A stretch of 64,000 bases of DNA from Neisseria zoodegmatis (GTDB taxonomy: Bacteria; Pseudomonadota; Gammaproteobacteria; Burkholderiales; Neisseriaceae), in NCBI RefSeq assembly GCF_900187305.1, contig NZ_LT906434.1, forward strand, positions 1,488,001 to 1,552,000, in the 5' to 3' direction. This document shows, piece after piece, positions 28,788-37,503 of the stretch. Within the stretch, counting starts at the first letter, position 1, and each line of letters opens with the position of its first letter. Made by a program: the position numbers and the translations under genes. A model generated the notes under the pieces. The model was not told where the DNA came from and ran no database searches. It saw nothing but the letters and a program-made list of their open reading frames with translations.

Positions 28788-30086
28788 ATGAAATCAGTTA
28801 TCCAAGACCTCCAATCCCGCGGCTTAATCGCGCAAACTACTGATGCCGAAGCCTTAGACGCTTTATTAAACGAACAAAAAATCGCTTTGTATTGCGGTTT
28901 CGACCCTACTGCCGATAGTCTGCATATCGGCCATTTGCTGCCGGTGCTGGCTTTGCGCCGTTTCCAATTGGCCGGGCATACGCCGGTGGCTTTGGTGGGC
29001 GGTGCGACGGGTATGATCGGCGATCCGAGCTTTAAGGCGGTTGAGCGCAGTTTGAATACGGCGGAAACCGTGGCGGGCTGGGTGGAGAAAATCCGCAACC
29101 AGCTCAAGCCTTTTTTGAGTTTTGAGGGCGACAATGCCGCGATTATGGCGAACAACTACGATTGGTTCGGCGGCATGAACTGTTTGGATTTCCTGCGCGA
29201 CATCGGCAAGCATTTTTCTGTGAATGCGATGTTGAACAAAGAATCGGTGAAGCAGCGTATCGAGCGCGACGACGTGGGCATTTCGTTTACCGAATTTGCT
29301 TACGCGCTACTGCAAGGTTATGACTTTGCCGAATTGAACAAACGCTACGGCACGGTGTTGCAAATCGGCGGCTCCGACCAATGGGGCAACATCACCGGCG
29401 GTATTGATTTGTGCCGTCGCCTCAACAAGGTAACGGCTTACGGCCTGACTTTGCCGTTGGTAACGAAATCAGACGGCACGAAATTCGGCAAAACCGAAGG
29501 CGGCGCGGTGTGGTTGGATGCGCAAAAAACTTCGCCTTACCAGTTTTACCAATTCTGGCTGAAAGTAGCCGATGCTGATGTGTATAAATTCCTGAAATAC
29601 TTCACGTTCTTGTCGGTTGAAGAAATTGATGCCATCGAAGCAAAAGACAAAGCCAGCGGCGTGAAACCGGAGGCTCAGCGTATTTTAGCGGAAGAAATGA
29701 CCCGCCTGATTCACGGCGAAGAGGCTTTGGAAGCGGCACAACGCATTTCTGCCAGCTTGTTTTCCGGCGACGAAAGCAGCTTAACCGAAAGCGACTACGC
29801 ACAGCTCGCTTTGGACGGCTTGCCCGCGTTTGAGGTATCAGGCCGTCTGAATGTGGTGGAAGCCTTGATTACTGCGGGTTTGGCCAAGTCAAACAAAGAA
29901 GCGCGCGAGTTTGTGAAAAACAAAGCGGTTTTGCTCAACGGTGAAACGGCCGTGTTCAACAATCCCGAACACGCCGCCGAAAAGCCCGATGATGCTTACC
30001 TGATTACCAACGAACACAAACGCTTCGGCAAATACACGATTATCCGCCGCGGCAAGCGCAATCATGCTTTGTTGGTGTGGAAATAA
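28788..30086 (+). CDS. tyrS: Tyrosyl-tRNA synthetase
   Basis: 432 residues. Class I synthetase with HIGH at 46-49 ([18 protein letters not shown]), tyrosine-binding [11 protein letters not shown] and [16 protein letters not shown] in the form KFGKT, and a C-terminal S4 RNA-binding domain ([31 protein letters not shown]). An uptake sequence lies in frame at about 29841. Confidence 0.98.
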   Translation: MKSVIQDLQSRGLIAQTTDAEALDALLNEQKIALYCGFDPTADSLHIGHLLPVLALRRFQLAGHTPVALVGGATGMIGDPSFKAVERSLNTAETVAGWVEKIRNQLKPFLSFEGDNAAIMANNYDWFGGMNCLDFLRDIGKHFSVNAMLNKESVKQRIERDDVGISFTEFAYALLQGYDFAELNKRYGTVLQIGGSDQWGNITGGIDLCRRLNKVTAYGLTLPLVTKSDGTKFGKTEGGAVWLDAQKTSPYQFYQFWLKVADADVYKFLKYFTFLSVEEIDAIEAKDKASGVKPEAQRILAEEMTRLIHGEEALEAAQRISASLFSGDESSLTESDYAQLALDGLPAFEVSGRLNVVEALITAGLAKSNKEAREFVKNKAVLLNGETAVFNNPEHAAEKPDDAYLITNEHKRFGKYTIIRRGKRNHALLVWK

Positions 30087-30103
30087 TCGGCATAACACTG
30101 GCA

Positions 30104-30145
30104 CAGGCCGTCTGAAAACAGCATGGATTGTTTTCAGACGGCCTG
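30104..30145 (+). terminator. tyrS terminator of paired uptake sequences
   Basis: 17-base perfect inverted repeat (30104-30120 with 30129-30145) with uptake sequences as stem. Confidence 0.8.
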
Positions 30146-30212
30146 CAAATTTTTGTTTGCTTTAAATATGATTCTTCATCCCCGTCAACCGTTTCTTTTA
30201 TGAAAGCCTGCC

Positions 30213-31040
30213 ATGCCTGAATTACCCGAAGTCGAAACCACGCTGCGCGGCATCCGCTCCCATATCGAAAACCAAACCGTTGCCGATGTTGTGGTGCGCC
30301 AAGCCAAACTGCGTTTGCCGGTTACGCCTGATTTGGCCGGTATTCTTCATGCGCAAAAAGTATTAAGCTGCACTCGGCGTGCAAAATATTTACTGATTCA
30401 TTTTCCCGCAGGCATATTGCTGATTCACTTGGGTATGTCGGGCAGTTTGCGTATTTTCACGGCGGAACATCCCCTTATCGAACATGCGGGCAAGCATGAT
30501 CATGTGGATATCAGGTTTGAAAACGGCACGGTTCTTCGCTATCACGATCCGCGCCGTTTCGGTATGGTGGTATGGTTTGCCGGCGCCGCCGAGCACCATC
30601 CGTTATTGACATCGCTCGGGCCCGAGCCGTTGGAAAGCGGATTCGATGCGGCTTATCTGCACGCAAAACTGAGTACGCAAAAACGCGCCGTGAAACTGGC
30701 CTTGATGGACAATGCCGTGGTGGTAGGCGTGGGTAATATTTATGCAAACGAAAGCCTTTTCAAATCAGGCATTTCGCCCAAACGCCCAGCCAACCGAGTG
30801 TCTGAAGAAGAATGCGCCAAGCTGGTGGACAACATACGGGCGGTGCTGATGCGTGCCATCGAAACCGGCGGCAGCACGCTGCGTGATTTTGTCGATAGCG
30901 AAGGGAAAAGCGGCTACTTTCAGCAGGAATACACGGTTTACGGCCGTCACAACCAAGCTTGCGTAAAGTGCGGCGGTTTGATTCATAAAGAAACCATTGG
31001 CCAACGCGGTACATTTTATTGCCCGAACTGCCAGAAGTAA
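30213..31040 (+). CDS. mutM: Formamidopyrimidine-DNA glycosylase
   Basis: 275 residues. Catalytic MPELPEVE with Pro2 and Glu3; conserved Lys in [11 protein letters not shown]; helix-two-turn-helix in [15 protein letters not shown]-terminal zinc finger C250/C253/C270/C273. It excises 8-oxoguanine and Fapy lesions. Stops 100 bases before the convergent terminator pair. Confidence 0.97.
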   Translation: MPELPEVETTLRGIRSHIENQTVADVVVRQAKLRLPVTPDLAGILHAQKVLSCTRRAKYLLIHFPAGILLIHLGMSGSLRIFTAEHPLIEHAGKHDHVDIRFENGTVLRYHDPRRFGMVVWFAGAAEHHPLLTSLGPEPLESGFDAAYLHAKLSTQKRAVKLALMDNAVVVGVGNIYANESLFKSGISPKRPANRVSEEECAKLVDNIRAVLMRAIETGGSTLRDFVDSEGKSGYFQQEYTVYGRHNQACVKCGGLIHKETIGQRGTFYCPNCQK

Positions 31041-31143
31041 TTTTCAGACGGCCTCGGGGGCGCCTGCAAGGTAATTTGCCCGATGGCTTGTAAAAAAGAA
31101 AAAAATAAGCCATCTATAAATGAAATGCACGGTTTATACATTA

Positions 31144-31175
31144 AGGCCGTCTGAAAAATCTTTTTCAGACGGCCT
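31144..31175. terminator. Bidirectional terminator of paired uptake sequences
   Basis: AGGCCGTCTGAAAAA, TC loop, and complement, between mutM and the convergent MlaC-like gene. A further single uptake sequence follows the mutM stop at about 31043. Confidence 0.8.
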
Positions 31176-31199
31176 CATTTTATATAAGCTCAAAACGAG

Positions 31200-31814
31200 T
31201 TACAGCGATTCGGCTTTCTTCAAACCTTTAGCGCGGACGGTAGCAATCGTGCCGTCGATGCCTTTTTGTTTGATCAAATCATTAAACTGGTTGCGGTACA
31301 CCGTGACCATGCTCACGCCGTCAACGCGGATGTTGTACACCTTATAAACGGAGCCGACTTTGTAAAACTGGTAAGAAACTTCGTATTTTTTGCCCGAGGG
31401 CGTAACGATTTCGCTATAAGTATCAACCTTGTTTTTGCCGTTATCTACCATCTTCGGCAGCACCTTCACTTGCGCTTTTTCCGCCCCCATCAAAGCCGAA
31501 TGGGCGTACATGGAGATAATCATTTCTTTAAACGCCGAAATAAATTCGGTTTTTTGCTTGGGGCTGAACTCTTTCCACGGCAGGCCGACGGCCAGAGCGG
31601 AAATGCGTTGGTAATCGAGATAATTGTCGGCATAGCGCTCAATTTGTTTGATTTTCTGCTGCTCGCTCAAGCCCTTGTTGCGCACCACTTTCAACACTGC
31701 GTCTATATTCTGCTGAAGCTGGGCTTGCGCCGGATGCTGTTGGGTTTGGGCGGCGGCATAAGGCGCCACAATGGCAACGGGTACGGCAAATAAAACGGCC
31801 GTTAATGTTTTCAT
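31200..31814 (-). CDS. MlaC-like phospholipid-binding protein (Ttg2D family)
   Basis: 204 residues from ATG 31814 (MKTLTAVLFAVPVAIVAPYA), with AAAGGA upstream; the frame to 31850 is longer. Signal peptide to about AYAAAQ. The mature domain has the MlaC pattern: NKGLSEQQKIKQIERYADNYLDYQRISALAVG, FKEMIISMYA, and VYNIRVDGVSMVTVYRNQFNDLI. MlaC shuttles phospholipids across the periplasm. No mlaFEDB or mlaA gene lies here, so this is a separate copy, possibly working with the MCE protein PqiB encoded 8 kb away; that link is speculation. Confidence 0.86.
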   Translation of the reverse strand: MKTLTAVLFAVPVAIVAPYAAAQTQQHPAQAQLQQNIDAVLKVVRNKGLSEQQKIKQIERYADNYLDYQRISALAVGLPWKEFSPKQKTEFISAFKEMIISMYAHSALMGAEKAQVKVLPKMVDNGKNKVDTYSEIVTPSGKKYEVSYQFYKVGSVYKVYNIRVDGVSMVTVYRNQFNDLIKQKGIDGTIATVRAKGLKKAESL

Positions 31815-31989
31815 CTCTTTCCTTTCAATGTCATGACAGACTTGCGCCACATTTAACTATAAATCAGCGTAAGCAAACTTTAAAATCTGCAAAATATAAT
31901 GCCGTTTGCACAAAGCTTCGGCGTTGCTTGCCAAGCTTACTGACTTATTCGGCGTGATTACGGTAAACGGAAAATAATACAGCGATGAT

Positions 31990-32045
31990 GCCGTCTGAAA
32001 AAGCCGGAGCTGCTGATATGCGGCTCCGGCTTTTTTTCAGACGGC
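31990..32045 (-). terminator. Composite hairpin ending the glutaredoxin-like gene
   Basis: Outer paired uptake sequences enclose a GC-rich stem, AAGCCGGAGC pairing with GCTCCGGCTT. The stop codon of the glutaredoxin-like gene (32037-32039) lies inside the right-hand uptake sequence. Confidence 0.75.
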
Positions 32046-32312
32046 CTTTGCGTCCAAATGCGCCCGTAACTTGGTTTCATCTAAAAACCAGTGGCAGATT
32101 TCAACATCGCCATCCAGCAATACAGGCACCAATTCGTTGTATTTTTCTTCCAAAATAGGATCGTCGTCCACATCAACCACATCCAGCGCAAACCCGTATT
32201 CCGCTTGAAAAGGCTGTAAAGCATCGCGCATTTTGTGGCACAAGCTGCAATATTCGCGGAACATCAAAGTCAGTTTCCATTGCGGCTGCTGTACTTTTTC
32301 AGACGGCCTCAT
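32037..32312 (-). CDS. Glutaredoxin family protein
   Basis: 91 residues from ATG 32312. Thioredoxin-fold protein with CxxC at C22/C25 (FREYCSLCHKMRDAL) and cis-Pro in ELVPVLLDGDVEICHWFLD; the pattern fits the DUF836 glutaredoxin-like group. The start lies in an uptake sequence: ATG plus AGGCCGTCTGAA reads MRPSE, and the same bases hold the pcnB stop, giving a 14-base overlap. A start at the internal Met (MFREYC) cannot be excluded. Role probably thiol-disulfide exchange; partner unknown. Confidence 0.82.
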   Translation of the reverse strand: MRPSEKVQQPQWKLTLMFREYCSLCHKMRDALQPFQAEYGFALDVVDVDDDPILEEKYNELVPVLLDGDVEICHWFLDETKLRAHLDAKAV

Positions 32313-33648
32313 GCGAAACCTCTTTTTTCTTTCTCGGTTTGCGGCGGCGCTTGCGCTTGGCTTCATCGCCGGATTTTGCGCCTTGGTCGCGTTGTGAAGC
32401 CGTCATTTCCAGCCGCAGCGTATCGTCTGCGTGTTGGAACGCCGTCCACCAGTGCGCCAACTCGGGATCGGCATGGCCTGTTTCCGCCCTTAGCAGAAGA
32501 AAATCATAGGCGGCACGGAAACGCTGTTGTGCCAACAAACGATGCGGACGGGCGCCTTTGCGGTTTTCAAATTGTGGTTGCAGCTGCCAGATTTCGCGCA
32601 TTGTTGCCGAAAAACGCTGCGGCACGCCCCAACCTTTTTCCATATCGCGCAAATCGTTGATGGCTTGAGTGAGCGCCGGAGCAGATTTCAGACCGCTTTT
32701 GATGTTTTTCTGCCAGCGCGAATCAAGTTGCGGCCACATTACCGCCGCCAGCACAAAGCCCACTGACACCGATTTATCGGCACGCAAACGCTCGTCGGTA
32801 TTGCGCAAAGCGGCTGCGGCAATGCCCTGCCCGTCTTTCGCCGCTTTCAGCAAGGCGGATAAAATCGGATGGATATTTTCCCGCACGCCGAGTTTGTCAA
32901 ACTGCGCCAAACAGCTCGAAGCATAGCCCGAAAACAGCAGCTTCATGATTTCATCAAACAAACGCGCTACCGGCTCTTGTTTCAGACGGCCTGCATACTC
33001 CGCAATCGGCGCGGCAGTTTCCTGCTCCACTTCAAAACCGAGCTTGCCCGACAAACGCACCGCCCGCAGCACGCGCACAGGGTCTTCCTGATAGCGTTCG
33101 GCAGGATTGCCGATCATTACCAGCTTGCGCGCCAAAACATCCGATACGCCGTGGTGGAAGTCGATAATCTGCTGACGGATCGGGTCGTAATACAAAACGT
33201 TGCAGGTAAAATCGCGACGCATGGCATCTTCTTCCATCGAGCCGTACGCATTGTCTTTCATAATGCGGCCGTGTTCGTTGTGTTGCACCTTACCGCCGCT
33301 GCGGAAGGTCGTCACCTCAATCGTTTCCGGCCCGATCATCACATGCACAATCTGAAAGCGTCGTCCGATAATACGGCTGCGGCGGAACACTTTGCGTATC
33401 TGCTCGGGCGTAGCATTGGTCGCCACATCAAAATCTTTGGGTTCCATGCCGAGCAGCAAATCTCGCACGGCACCGCCGACCACATACGCCTCAAAACCTT
33501 CATTGTGCAAGCGGCGGACAACTTTCTCAGCTGCAAAACTCAACATATCGGCACTGATGCGGTGCTCGGTAAACGGAATCACTTCTTTACGCGCACGAGG
33601 CTTGCCCGATTTGCCGGGCAACACCTTATGCAGCCATTTTTTCAACAT
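32299..33648 (-). CDS. pcnB: Poly(A) polymerase I
   Basis: 449 residues. Nucleotidyltransferase of the tRNA-NT/PcnB class: YVVGGAVRDLLLGMEPKDFDVATNA with the GG motif at 58-59 and catalytic D72 and D74, then RRFQIVHVM, RRDFTCNVLYYDP and EDPVRVLRAVRLSGKLGF. The basic C-tail (KRKRRRKPRKKK) favours poly(A) polymerase over CCA-adding enzyme. It adds 3' poly(A) to RNAs to promote decay. Its last codons and stop lie within an uptake sequence shared with the downstream gene's start. Confidence 0.93.
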   Translation of the reverse strand: MLKKWLHKVLPGKSGKPRARKEVIPFTEHRISADMLSFAAEKVVRRLHNEGFEAYVVGGAVRDLLLGMEPKDFDVATNATPEQIRKVFRRSRIIGRRFQIVHVMIGPETIEVTTFRSGGKVQHNEHGRIMKDNAYGSMEEDAMRRDFTCNVLYYDPIRQQIIDFHHGVSDVLARKLVMIGNPAERYQEDPVRVLRAVRLSGKLGFEVEQETAAPIAEYAGRLKQEPVARLFDEIMKLLFSGYASSCLAQFDKLGVRENIHPILSALLKAAKDGQGIAAAALRNTDERLRADKSVSVGFVLAAVMWPQLDSRWQKNIKSGLKSAPALTQAINDLRDMEKGWGVPQRFSATMREIWQLQPQFENRKGARPHRLLAQQRFRAAYDFLLLRAETGHADPELAHWWTAFQHADDTLRLEMTASQRDQGAKSGDEAKRKRRRKPRKKKEVSHEAV

Positions 33649-33672
33649 ATATCAATCAACCATTTCAAAATC

Positions 33673-33745
33673 ATGCCGTCTGAAACGCCTGAACCTTTGC
33701 AGAAAAGCCTGCACACAAGCCTTTCTGCAAAGGTTTCAGACGGCC
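33673..33745. repeat. Nested inverted repeat with asymmetric uptake-sequence arms
   Basis: AACCTTTGCAGAAA (33692-33705) pairs with TTTCTGCAAAGGTT (33722-33735). Outside it, ATGCCGTCTGAAA (33673-33685) faces TTTCAGACGGCC (33734-33745), but the left side has 6 extra bases, so the outer arms are offset. Confidence 0.6.
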
Positions 33746-33920
33746 ACGGTAAAAAGCCTGAAAAAACAAAACGGCGTATTATACCCGATTGAAATTGAGC
33801 TTGCTGTTTTACCTCAAAAACACCGCAGGCTTGTTCACATTTTCGGCAATAGGCCTGCCATCTGAAATTCCGTCATACGCACAACCGCGTAACTGCCGCA
33901 ATGCACCGCAGATAAGGATT

Positions 33921-33948
33921 TTGCAAAGGTATCAAGCTATAATATAAT
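33921..33948 (+). promoter_or_regulatory. Promoter of the DUF3460 gene
   Basis: TTGCAA (33921-33926), 16-base spacer, TATAAT (33943-33948); a second TATAAT overlaps at 33938-33943. Flanking AAGCTA and TAGCTT form an inverted repeat around the -10 and could be an operator. Confidence 0.5.
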
Positions 33949-33993
33949 TTAGCTTATACGATACACACCACGCCCATCCATTCGGAGAACAAA

Positions 33994-34179
33994 ATGTACC
34001 ACTACAAATCAGATGCCACCCAATTTCTCGAAGAATACATCGCCAAGCATCCCGAAGAAGCAGAACAACGCCTGAAAAACCGCGGTTTGTTGTGGGATGT
34101 GGAATTAAATCCCGAAGAACAAGCCGGATTTGAAGCTGCCAAGCTGCCTAAAAAACCCTATGCCTACCAGCCCGACTGA
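33994..34179 (+). CDS. DUF3460 family small protein
   Basis: 61 residues, YKSDATQFLEEYIAKHPEEAEQRLKNRGLLWD and a C-terminal KLPKKPYAYQPD, typical of this short betaproteobacterial family. Function unknown. GGAG precedes the ATG by 8 bases. It is followed by an uptake sequence and, 23 bases later, the methyltransferase gene, so they may be co-transcribed. Confidence 0.85.
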   Translation: MYHYKSDATQFLEEYIAKHPEEAEQRLKNRGLLWDVELNPEEQAGFEAAKLPKKPYAYQPD

Positions 34180-34202
34180 GTTTTCAGACGGCCTAACTTT
34201 CA

Positions 34203-34871
34203 ATGGCAACCCACATACACAATATCGACCCTAAACTCGGCGCCTATCTCAACCGCATCGGCGAAGTAGAACACCCTGACCTAACCGCCTTACGCGAACG
34301 CATGGCCACACACCGTCTCGGCAAAATGGCCATAGCCCCTGCCCAAGCCGCACTGCTGACTTGGCTGGCAAGGCTGATACGCGCCGAACGCTATTTGGAA
34401 GTGGGCGTGTTTACCGGTTACAGCAGTACTGCCATGGCTTTGGCTTTGCCGCCCCACGGCACCGTTACCGCTTGCGACATCAACGTTACCTTTACCGATA
34501 TTGCCCGTGAAACTTGGCAGACAGCCGGGGTCGAACACAAAATCACCCTGCATCTCCAGCCCGCTTTATTGACGCTGGACGACCTGATCGACGCAGGCGA
34601 AGCAGGCACTTACGATATAGCCCTGATCGATGCCGACAAATCGCCTACGCCGGAATATTACGAACGCTGTTTACAGCTCGTGCGCAGCGGCGGCGTGATT
34701 GCCATCGACAACGTTTTGCTCGGCGGCAGAGTGTTGGATCCCGCTGATGAAAACAGCCCGCCGGCTCTCGGCATTTTGCAGGCGTTCAATGAAAGCCTGC
34801 CTCAAGACAAACGCATCATTCCCATCACGCTCCCCGTGGGCGACGGTTTGACCCTTCTGCTCAAAAAGTAA
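34203..34871 (+). CDS. SAM-dependent O-methyltransferase (class I, COMT-like)
   Basis: 222 residues. SAM-binding RYLEVGVFTGYSSTAMALAL near residue 60, acidic TACDIN, then IALIDADKSPTPEYYERCLQLVRSGGVIAIDNVLLGGRV, the metal-binding region of cation-dependent O-methyltransferases. The acceptor is unknown. It lies 9 bases before the lipoprotein gene. Confidence 0.88.
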   Translation: MATHIHNIDPKLGAYLNRIGEVEHPDLTALRERMATHRLGKMAIAPAQAALLTWLARLIRAERYLEVGVFTGYSSTAMALALPPHGTVTACDINVTFTDIARETWQTAGVEHKITLHLQPALLTLDDLIDAGEAGTYDIALIDADKSPTPEYYERCLQLVRSGGVIAIDNVLLGGRVLDPADENSPPALGILQAFNESLPQDKRIIPITLPVGDGLTLLLKK

Positions 34872-34880
34872 TGCGAGGTC

Positions 34881-35564
34881 ATGATGATGAATTTCAAATT
34901 TACCGTCCCGTTATTCGGCACGTTTCTGCTGGGTGCCTGTGTCAGCATGACGCCGCCTGCTCCCGCTCCCGACGACAAGCAAAGCAAAAACAACGCCATT
35001 CCCTATCCCGAACCTGACGCGCAAGTCCAAATCGACAGTTTGGGCATCAAAGTAGCGCGCCTTGAAAAAGAAGTCGAGAGTTTGAAAACCCGCGTCCGCC
35101 AACTCGAACGCCGTTCTGCCGTTCGACGCAGCACGCAAAACCGCTCTTCCGGCAATCAGGCAAATGCAGTCGCGGCAGAGCCGACCCGTTCGGCGGCACA
35201 GTCGTCACAATACGAGCAGGCTTTAAAGCAATATAAAAGCGGAAACTATGCCGCAGCTGTGGCCTTGCTTAAAGGCGTAGACGGCGGCGGCAACGGCGGC
35301 GACACCGACAGGCAAAGCATGTATCTGCTGATGCAGAGCCATCAAAACTTGGGGAACTGCGAATCCGTAATCAATATAGGCAACCGCTTCGCCACCCGCT
35401 TCCGCAATTCCTCGCAAGCCGCAGAAGCCTTGTTTAGCGTCGGTTCATGCCAATACCGTATGCAGCAGCAAGACATTGCCCGCGATACTTGGCGGAAGCT
35501 GATTCAGATTTATCCCGACAGCGCTTCAGCCAAGCGTGCTTACGGCGAATTGAAAAAACGCTGA
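34881..35564 (+). CDS. CpoB/YbgF-like lipoprotein with TPR repeats
   Basis: 227 residues. The signal ends in the lipobox LLGAC (Cys about 20), so it differs from soluble E. coli CpoB. Residues 50-75 form a coiled coil ([23 protein letters not shown]), the YbgF trimerisation feature. A Ser/Gln/Ala linker follows, then TPR-like repeats from about residue 108 ([21 protein letters not shown]) to the end. CpoB coordinates outer-membrane constriction with wall synthesis through Tol-Pal. No tol-pal genes are adjacent. Confidence 0.82.
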   Translation: MMMNFKFTVPLFGTFLLGACVSMTPPAPAPDDKQSKNNAIPYPEPDAQVQIDSLGIKVARLEKEVESLKTRVRQLERRSAVRRSTQNRSSGNQANAVAAEPTRSAAQSSQYEQALKQYKSGNYAAAVALLKGVDGGGNGGDTDRQSMYLLMQSHQNLGNCESVINIGNRFATRFRNSSQAAEALFSVGSCQYRMQQQDIARDTWRKLIQIYPDSASAKRAYGELKKR

Positions 35565-35664
35565 TTTAGTTAAGCGTCTATTAATAAAAAAGCCGGGGGA
35601 TCATCCGATTCTCCGGTCTTCAACACCCAACAAATTTCCGATTTTTTATCCACAAGGAAAACAT

Positions 35665-36153
35665 ATGATACAGGTAGGCATCATCATGGGCAGCAACAGC
35701 GACTGGCCGGTTATGCAGCATGCGGCACAGTTTTTGAAAGACTTCGGCGTTGAGTTTGAAGCGCGTGTCGTGTCTGCACACCGCACGCCCGACTTAATGT
35801 TTAAATACGCCGAAACCGCCCGTGAACGCGGTATCAAAGCGATTATCGCCGGCGCCGGCGGTGCCGCCCACCTGCCCGGCATGGTGGCGGCCAAAACCAC
35901 CGTGCCGGTCTTGGGTGTACCCGTGCCGAGTAAATACCTGTGCGGCGAAGATTCGTTGTTATCCATCGTTCAGATGCCGAAAGGCGTGCCTGTCGCCACT
36001 TTTGCCATCGGAGAAGCCGGCGCCGCCAATGCCGCCCTTTTTGCCGTTTCCATGTTGGCCAACGAAAATCCCGAACTGGCGCAGAAACTTGCGGCGTTCC
36101 GTGAAAAGCAGGAACAAACCGTATTGGCGATGGATTTGCCGGAAGCTGAATAA
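35665..36153 (+). CDS. purE: N5-carboxyaminoimidazole ribonucleotide mutase
   Basis: 162 residues, the usual PurE length. [26 protein letters not shown] with catalytic His, [14 protein letters not shown] and [20 protein letters not shown] match class I PurE, which converts N5-CAIR to CAIR in purine synthesis. AAGGA precedes the ATG. No purK is adjacent. A single perfect DnaA box (TTATCCACA, 35645-35653) overlaps the leader. Confidence 0.97.
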   Translation: MIQVGIIMGSNSDWPVMQHAAQFLKDFGVEFEARVVSAHRTPDLMFKYAETARERGIKAIIAGAGGAAHLPGMVAAKTTVPVLGVPVPSKYLCGEDSLLSIVQMPKGVPVATFAIGEAGAANAALFAVSMLANENPELAQKLAAFREKQEQTVLAMDLPEAE

Positions 36154-36175
36154 CCAAGATTGAAGCGGCAATTAG

Positions 36176-36229
36176 ATTTTCAGACGGCCTCAAGCAGCTT
36201 ATAAAAACTGCTTGAGGCCGTCTGAAAAT
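36176..36229. terminator. Bidirectional terminator with inside-out uptake sequences
   Basis: A 22-base perfect inverted repeat (36176-36197 with 36208-36229) between the convergent purE and fabF-like genes. The uptake cores point away from the loop, opposite to most other pairs in the window. Confidence 0.8.
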
Positions 36230-36273
36230 GTATGTTGGCTATATTGCTGTGGCTGTGGCTTAGCCGATGCGTT

Positions 36274-37503
36274 TTATTCCTGCCAACGCTTGAAGATTAA
36301 TGAAGTGTTTACACCGCCAAAGGCAAAGTTGTTGTTCATCACATAATCGGTACGGATTTCACGTCCGTCGCCGCGGATGTAGTCCACTTTGCCGCACAGC
36401 GGATCGATATTCTCGAGATTGATGGTGGGCGCAAACCAGCCGCCGTTCATCATTTCAATCGAGAACCAAGATTCCAACGCACCGCACGCGCCCAAAGTGT
36501 GGCCGAAATAGCTTTTTTGCGAACTCATGGGAACGTGGCCGAACACAGCCTCGGTTGCCAATGTTTCGGCTATATCGCCTTTTTCGGTAGCGGTTCCGTG
36601 CCCGTTAACGTAGCCTACCTGCTCGGGTTTGATGCCGGCATCTTTCAGCGCCAACTCCATGCAGCGGCGCATAGTGTCTTTTTGAGGCTGGGTCACATGG
36701 GTGCCGTCGCTGTTGGCGCCATAGCCGACAATCTCCGCGTAAATCTTGGCACCGCGCGCTTTGGCGTGTTCCAACTCTTCCAAAACCAACATCCCTGCCC
36801 CCTCGCCGATTACCAAGCCGTCGCGGCCCGCGTCGTAAGGACGCGGAGTGGCTTCAGGCTCGTCATTGCGGCGGCTGGCGGCATAGAGCGAGTCGAACAC
36901 ATACACTTCCGACGGGCAAAACTCTTCGCCGCCGCCGGCAAGCATCATGTCGATCATGCCGTATTTAATCGCTTCGTAAGCATAGCCTATGCCTTGGCTG
37001 CCCGACGAACAGGCGCTGGAGGTGGGAATAATGCGGCCGGTAAGCCCGAAAAAGATGCCGACATTGGCTGCCGTGGTGTGCGGCATCATGCGTACATAGG
37101 TGTTGGCGCTGAAATTGCGCGAAGTGCCGGTAAGCAGCAGTTCGCCGAGGTCGCGGATGTCTTTGGTGCTGCCGGTTGAAGAACCGCAGGCCACACCCAT
37201 GCGCCCGTCTTTAATCGACTCGTCTCCCAAAAGCCCGGAATCGGTTAGAGCTTGTTCGGCCGCATCGACGCAGAGATAAGACACCCGCCCCATGCTGCGC
37301 AACTGTTTGCGTGTCCAATGCGCGGGCGGTGCATAGTCGGGCACGGGAGCGCCCAGATTGGCTTCCAAATCGGGAAACTGCTCTTGCCAGCCCATGTTGC
37401 GCACGGCGTTGCGTTTGCGTTTGAAGGCCGTCTGAATGGTGTGCCAGTCGCGTCCGAAGGCTGTGATGCCGCCTATGCCTGTGATGACTACCCGTTTCAA
37501 CAT
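36274..37503 (-). CDS. Beta-ketoacyl-ACP synthase (FabF-like)
   Basis: 409 residues. Condensing enzyme with Cys-His-His: Cys in PTSSACSSGSQ, His in NGHGTATEKGD and His in KSYFGHTLGACGALE. Gate residues near the C-terminus read NNNFAFGGVNTS. The start overlaps the fabG-like stop by 7 bases (ATGTTGA), so the pair forms a coupled operon. In sequence style (TSSACSSGSQGIGYAYEAI, FAPTINL) and pairing it resembles the KS/KR genes at the end of aryl-polyene clusters rather than primary fabF, which usually sits with acpP. No other polyketide or fatty-acid genes are near. Confidence 0.88.
   Translation of the reverse strand: MLKRVVITGIGGITAFGRDWHTIQTAFKRKRNAVRNMGWQEQFPDLEANLGAPVPDYAPPAHWTRKQLRSMGRVSYLCVDAAEQALTDSGLLGDESIKDGRMGVACGSSTGSTKDIRDLGELLLTGTSRNFSANTYVRMMPHTTAANVGIFFGLTGRIIPTSSACSSGSQGIGYAYEAIKYGMIDMMLAGGGEEFCPSEVYVFDSLYAASRRNDEPEATPRPYDAGRDGLVIGEGAGMLVLEELEHAKARGAKIYAEIVGYGANSDGTHVTQPQKDTMRRCMELALKDAGIKPEQVGYVNGHGTATEKGDIAETLATEAVFGHVPMSSQKSYFGHTLGACGALESWFSIEMMNGGWFAPTINLENIDPLCGKVDYIRGDGREIRTDYVMNNNFAFGGVNTSLIFKRWQE

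Larger units (their letters stand above)
33649..33993. other. 345-base divergent region between pcnB and the DUF3460 gene
   Basis: No gene is seen. It holds a nested inverted repeat (33673-33745) with paired uptake sequences outside and a 14-base stem AACCTTTGCAGAAA inside, and a promoter at 33921-33948. The hairpin cannot be a simple terminator because both flanking genes read away from it. Confidence 0.5.

Noticed and set aside
35586..35624. Hairpin CCGGGGGA / TCTCCGG as a terminator before purE
   Set aside because: Imperfect stem and no T run; too weak to call.
35645..35653. Perfect DnaA box upstream of purE
   Set aside because: Single box without an AT-rich core or further boxes; treated as chance or a minor binding site.
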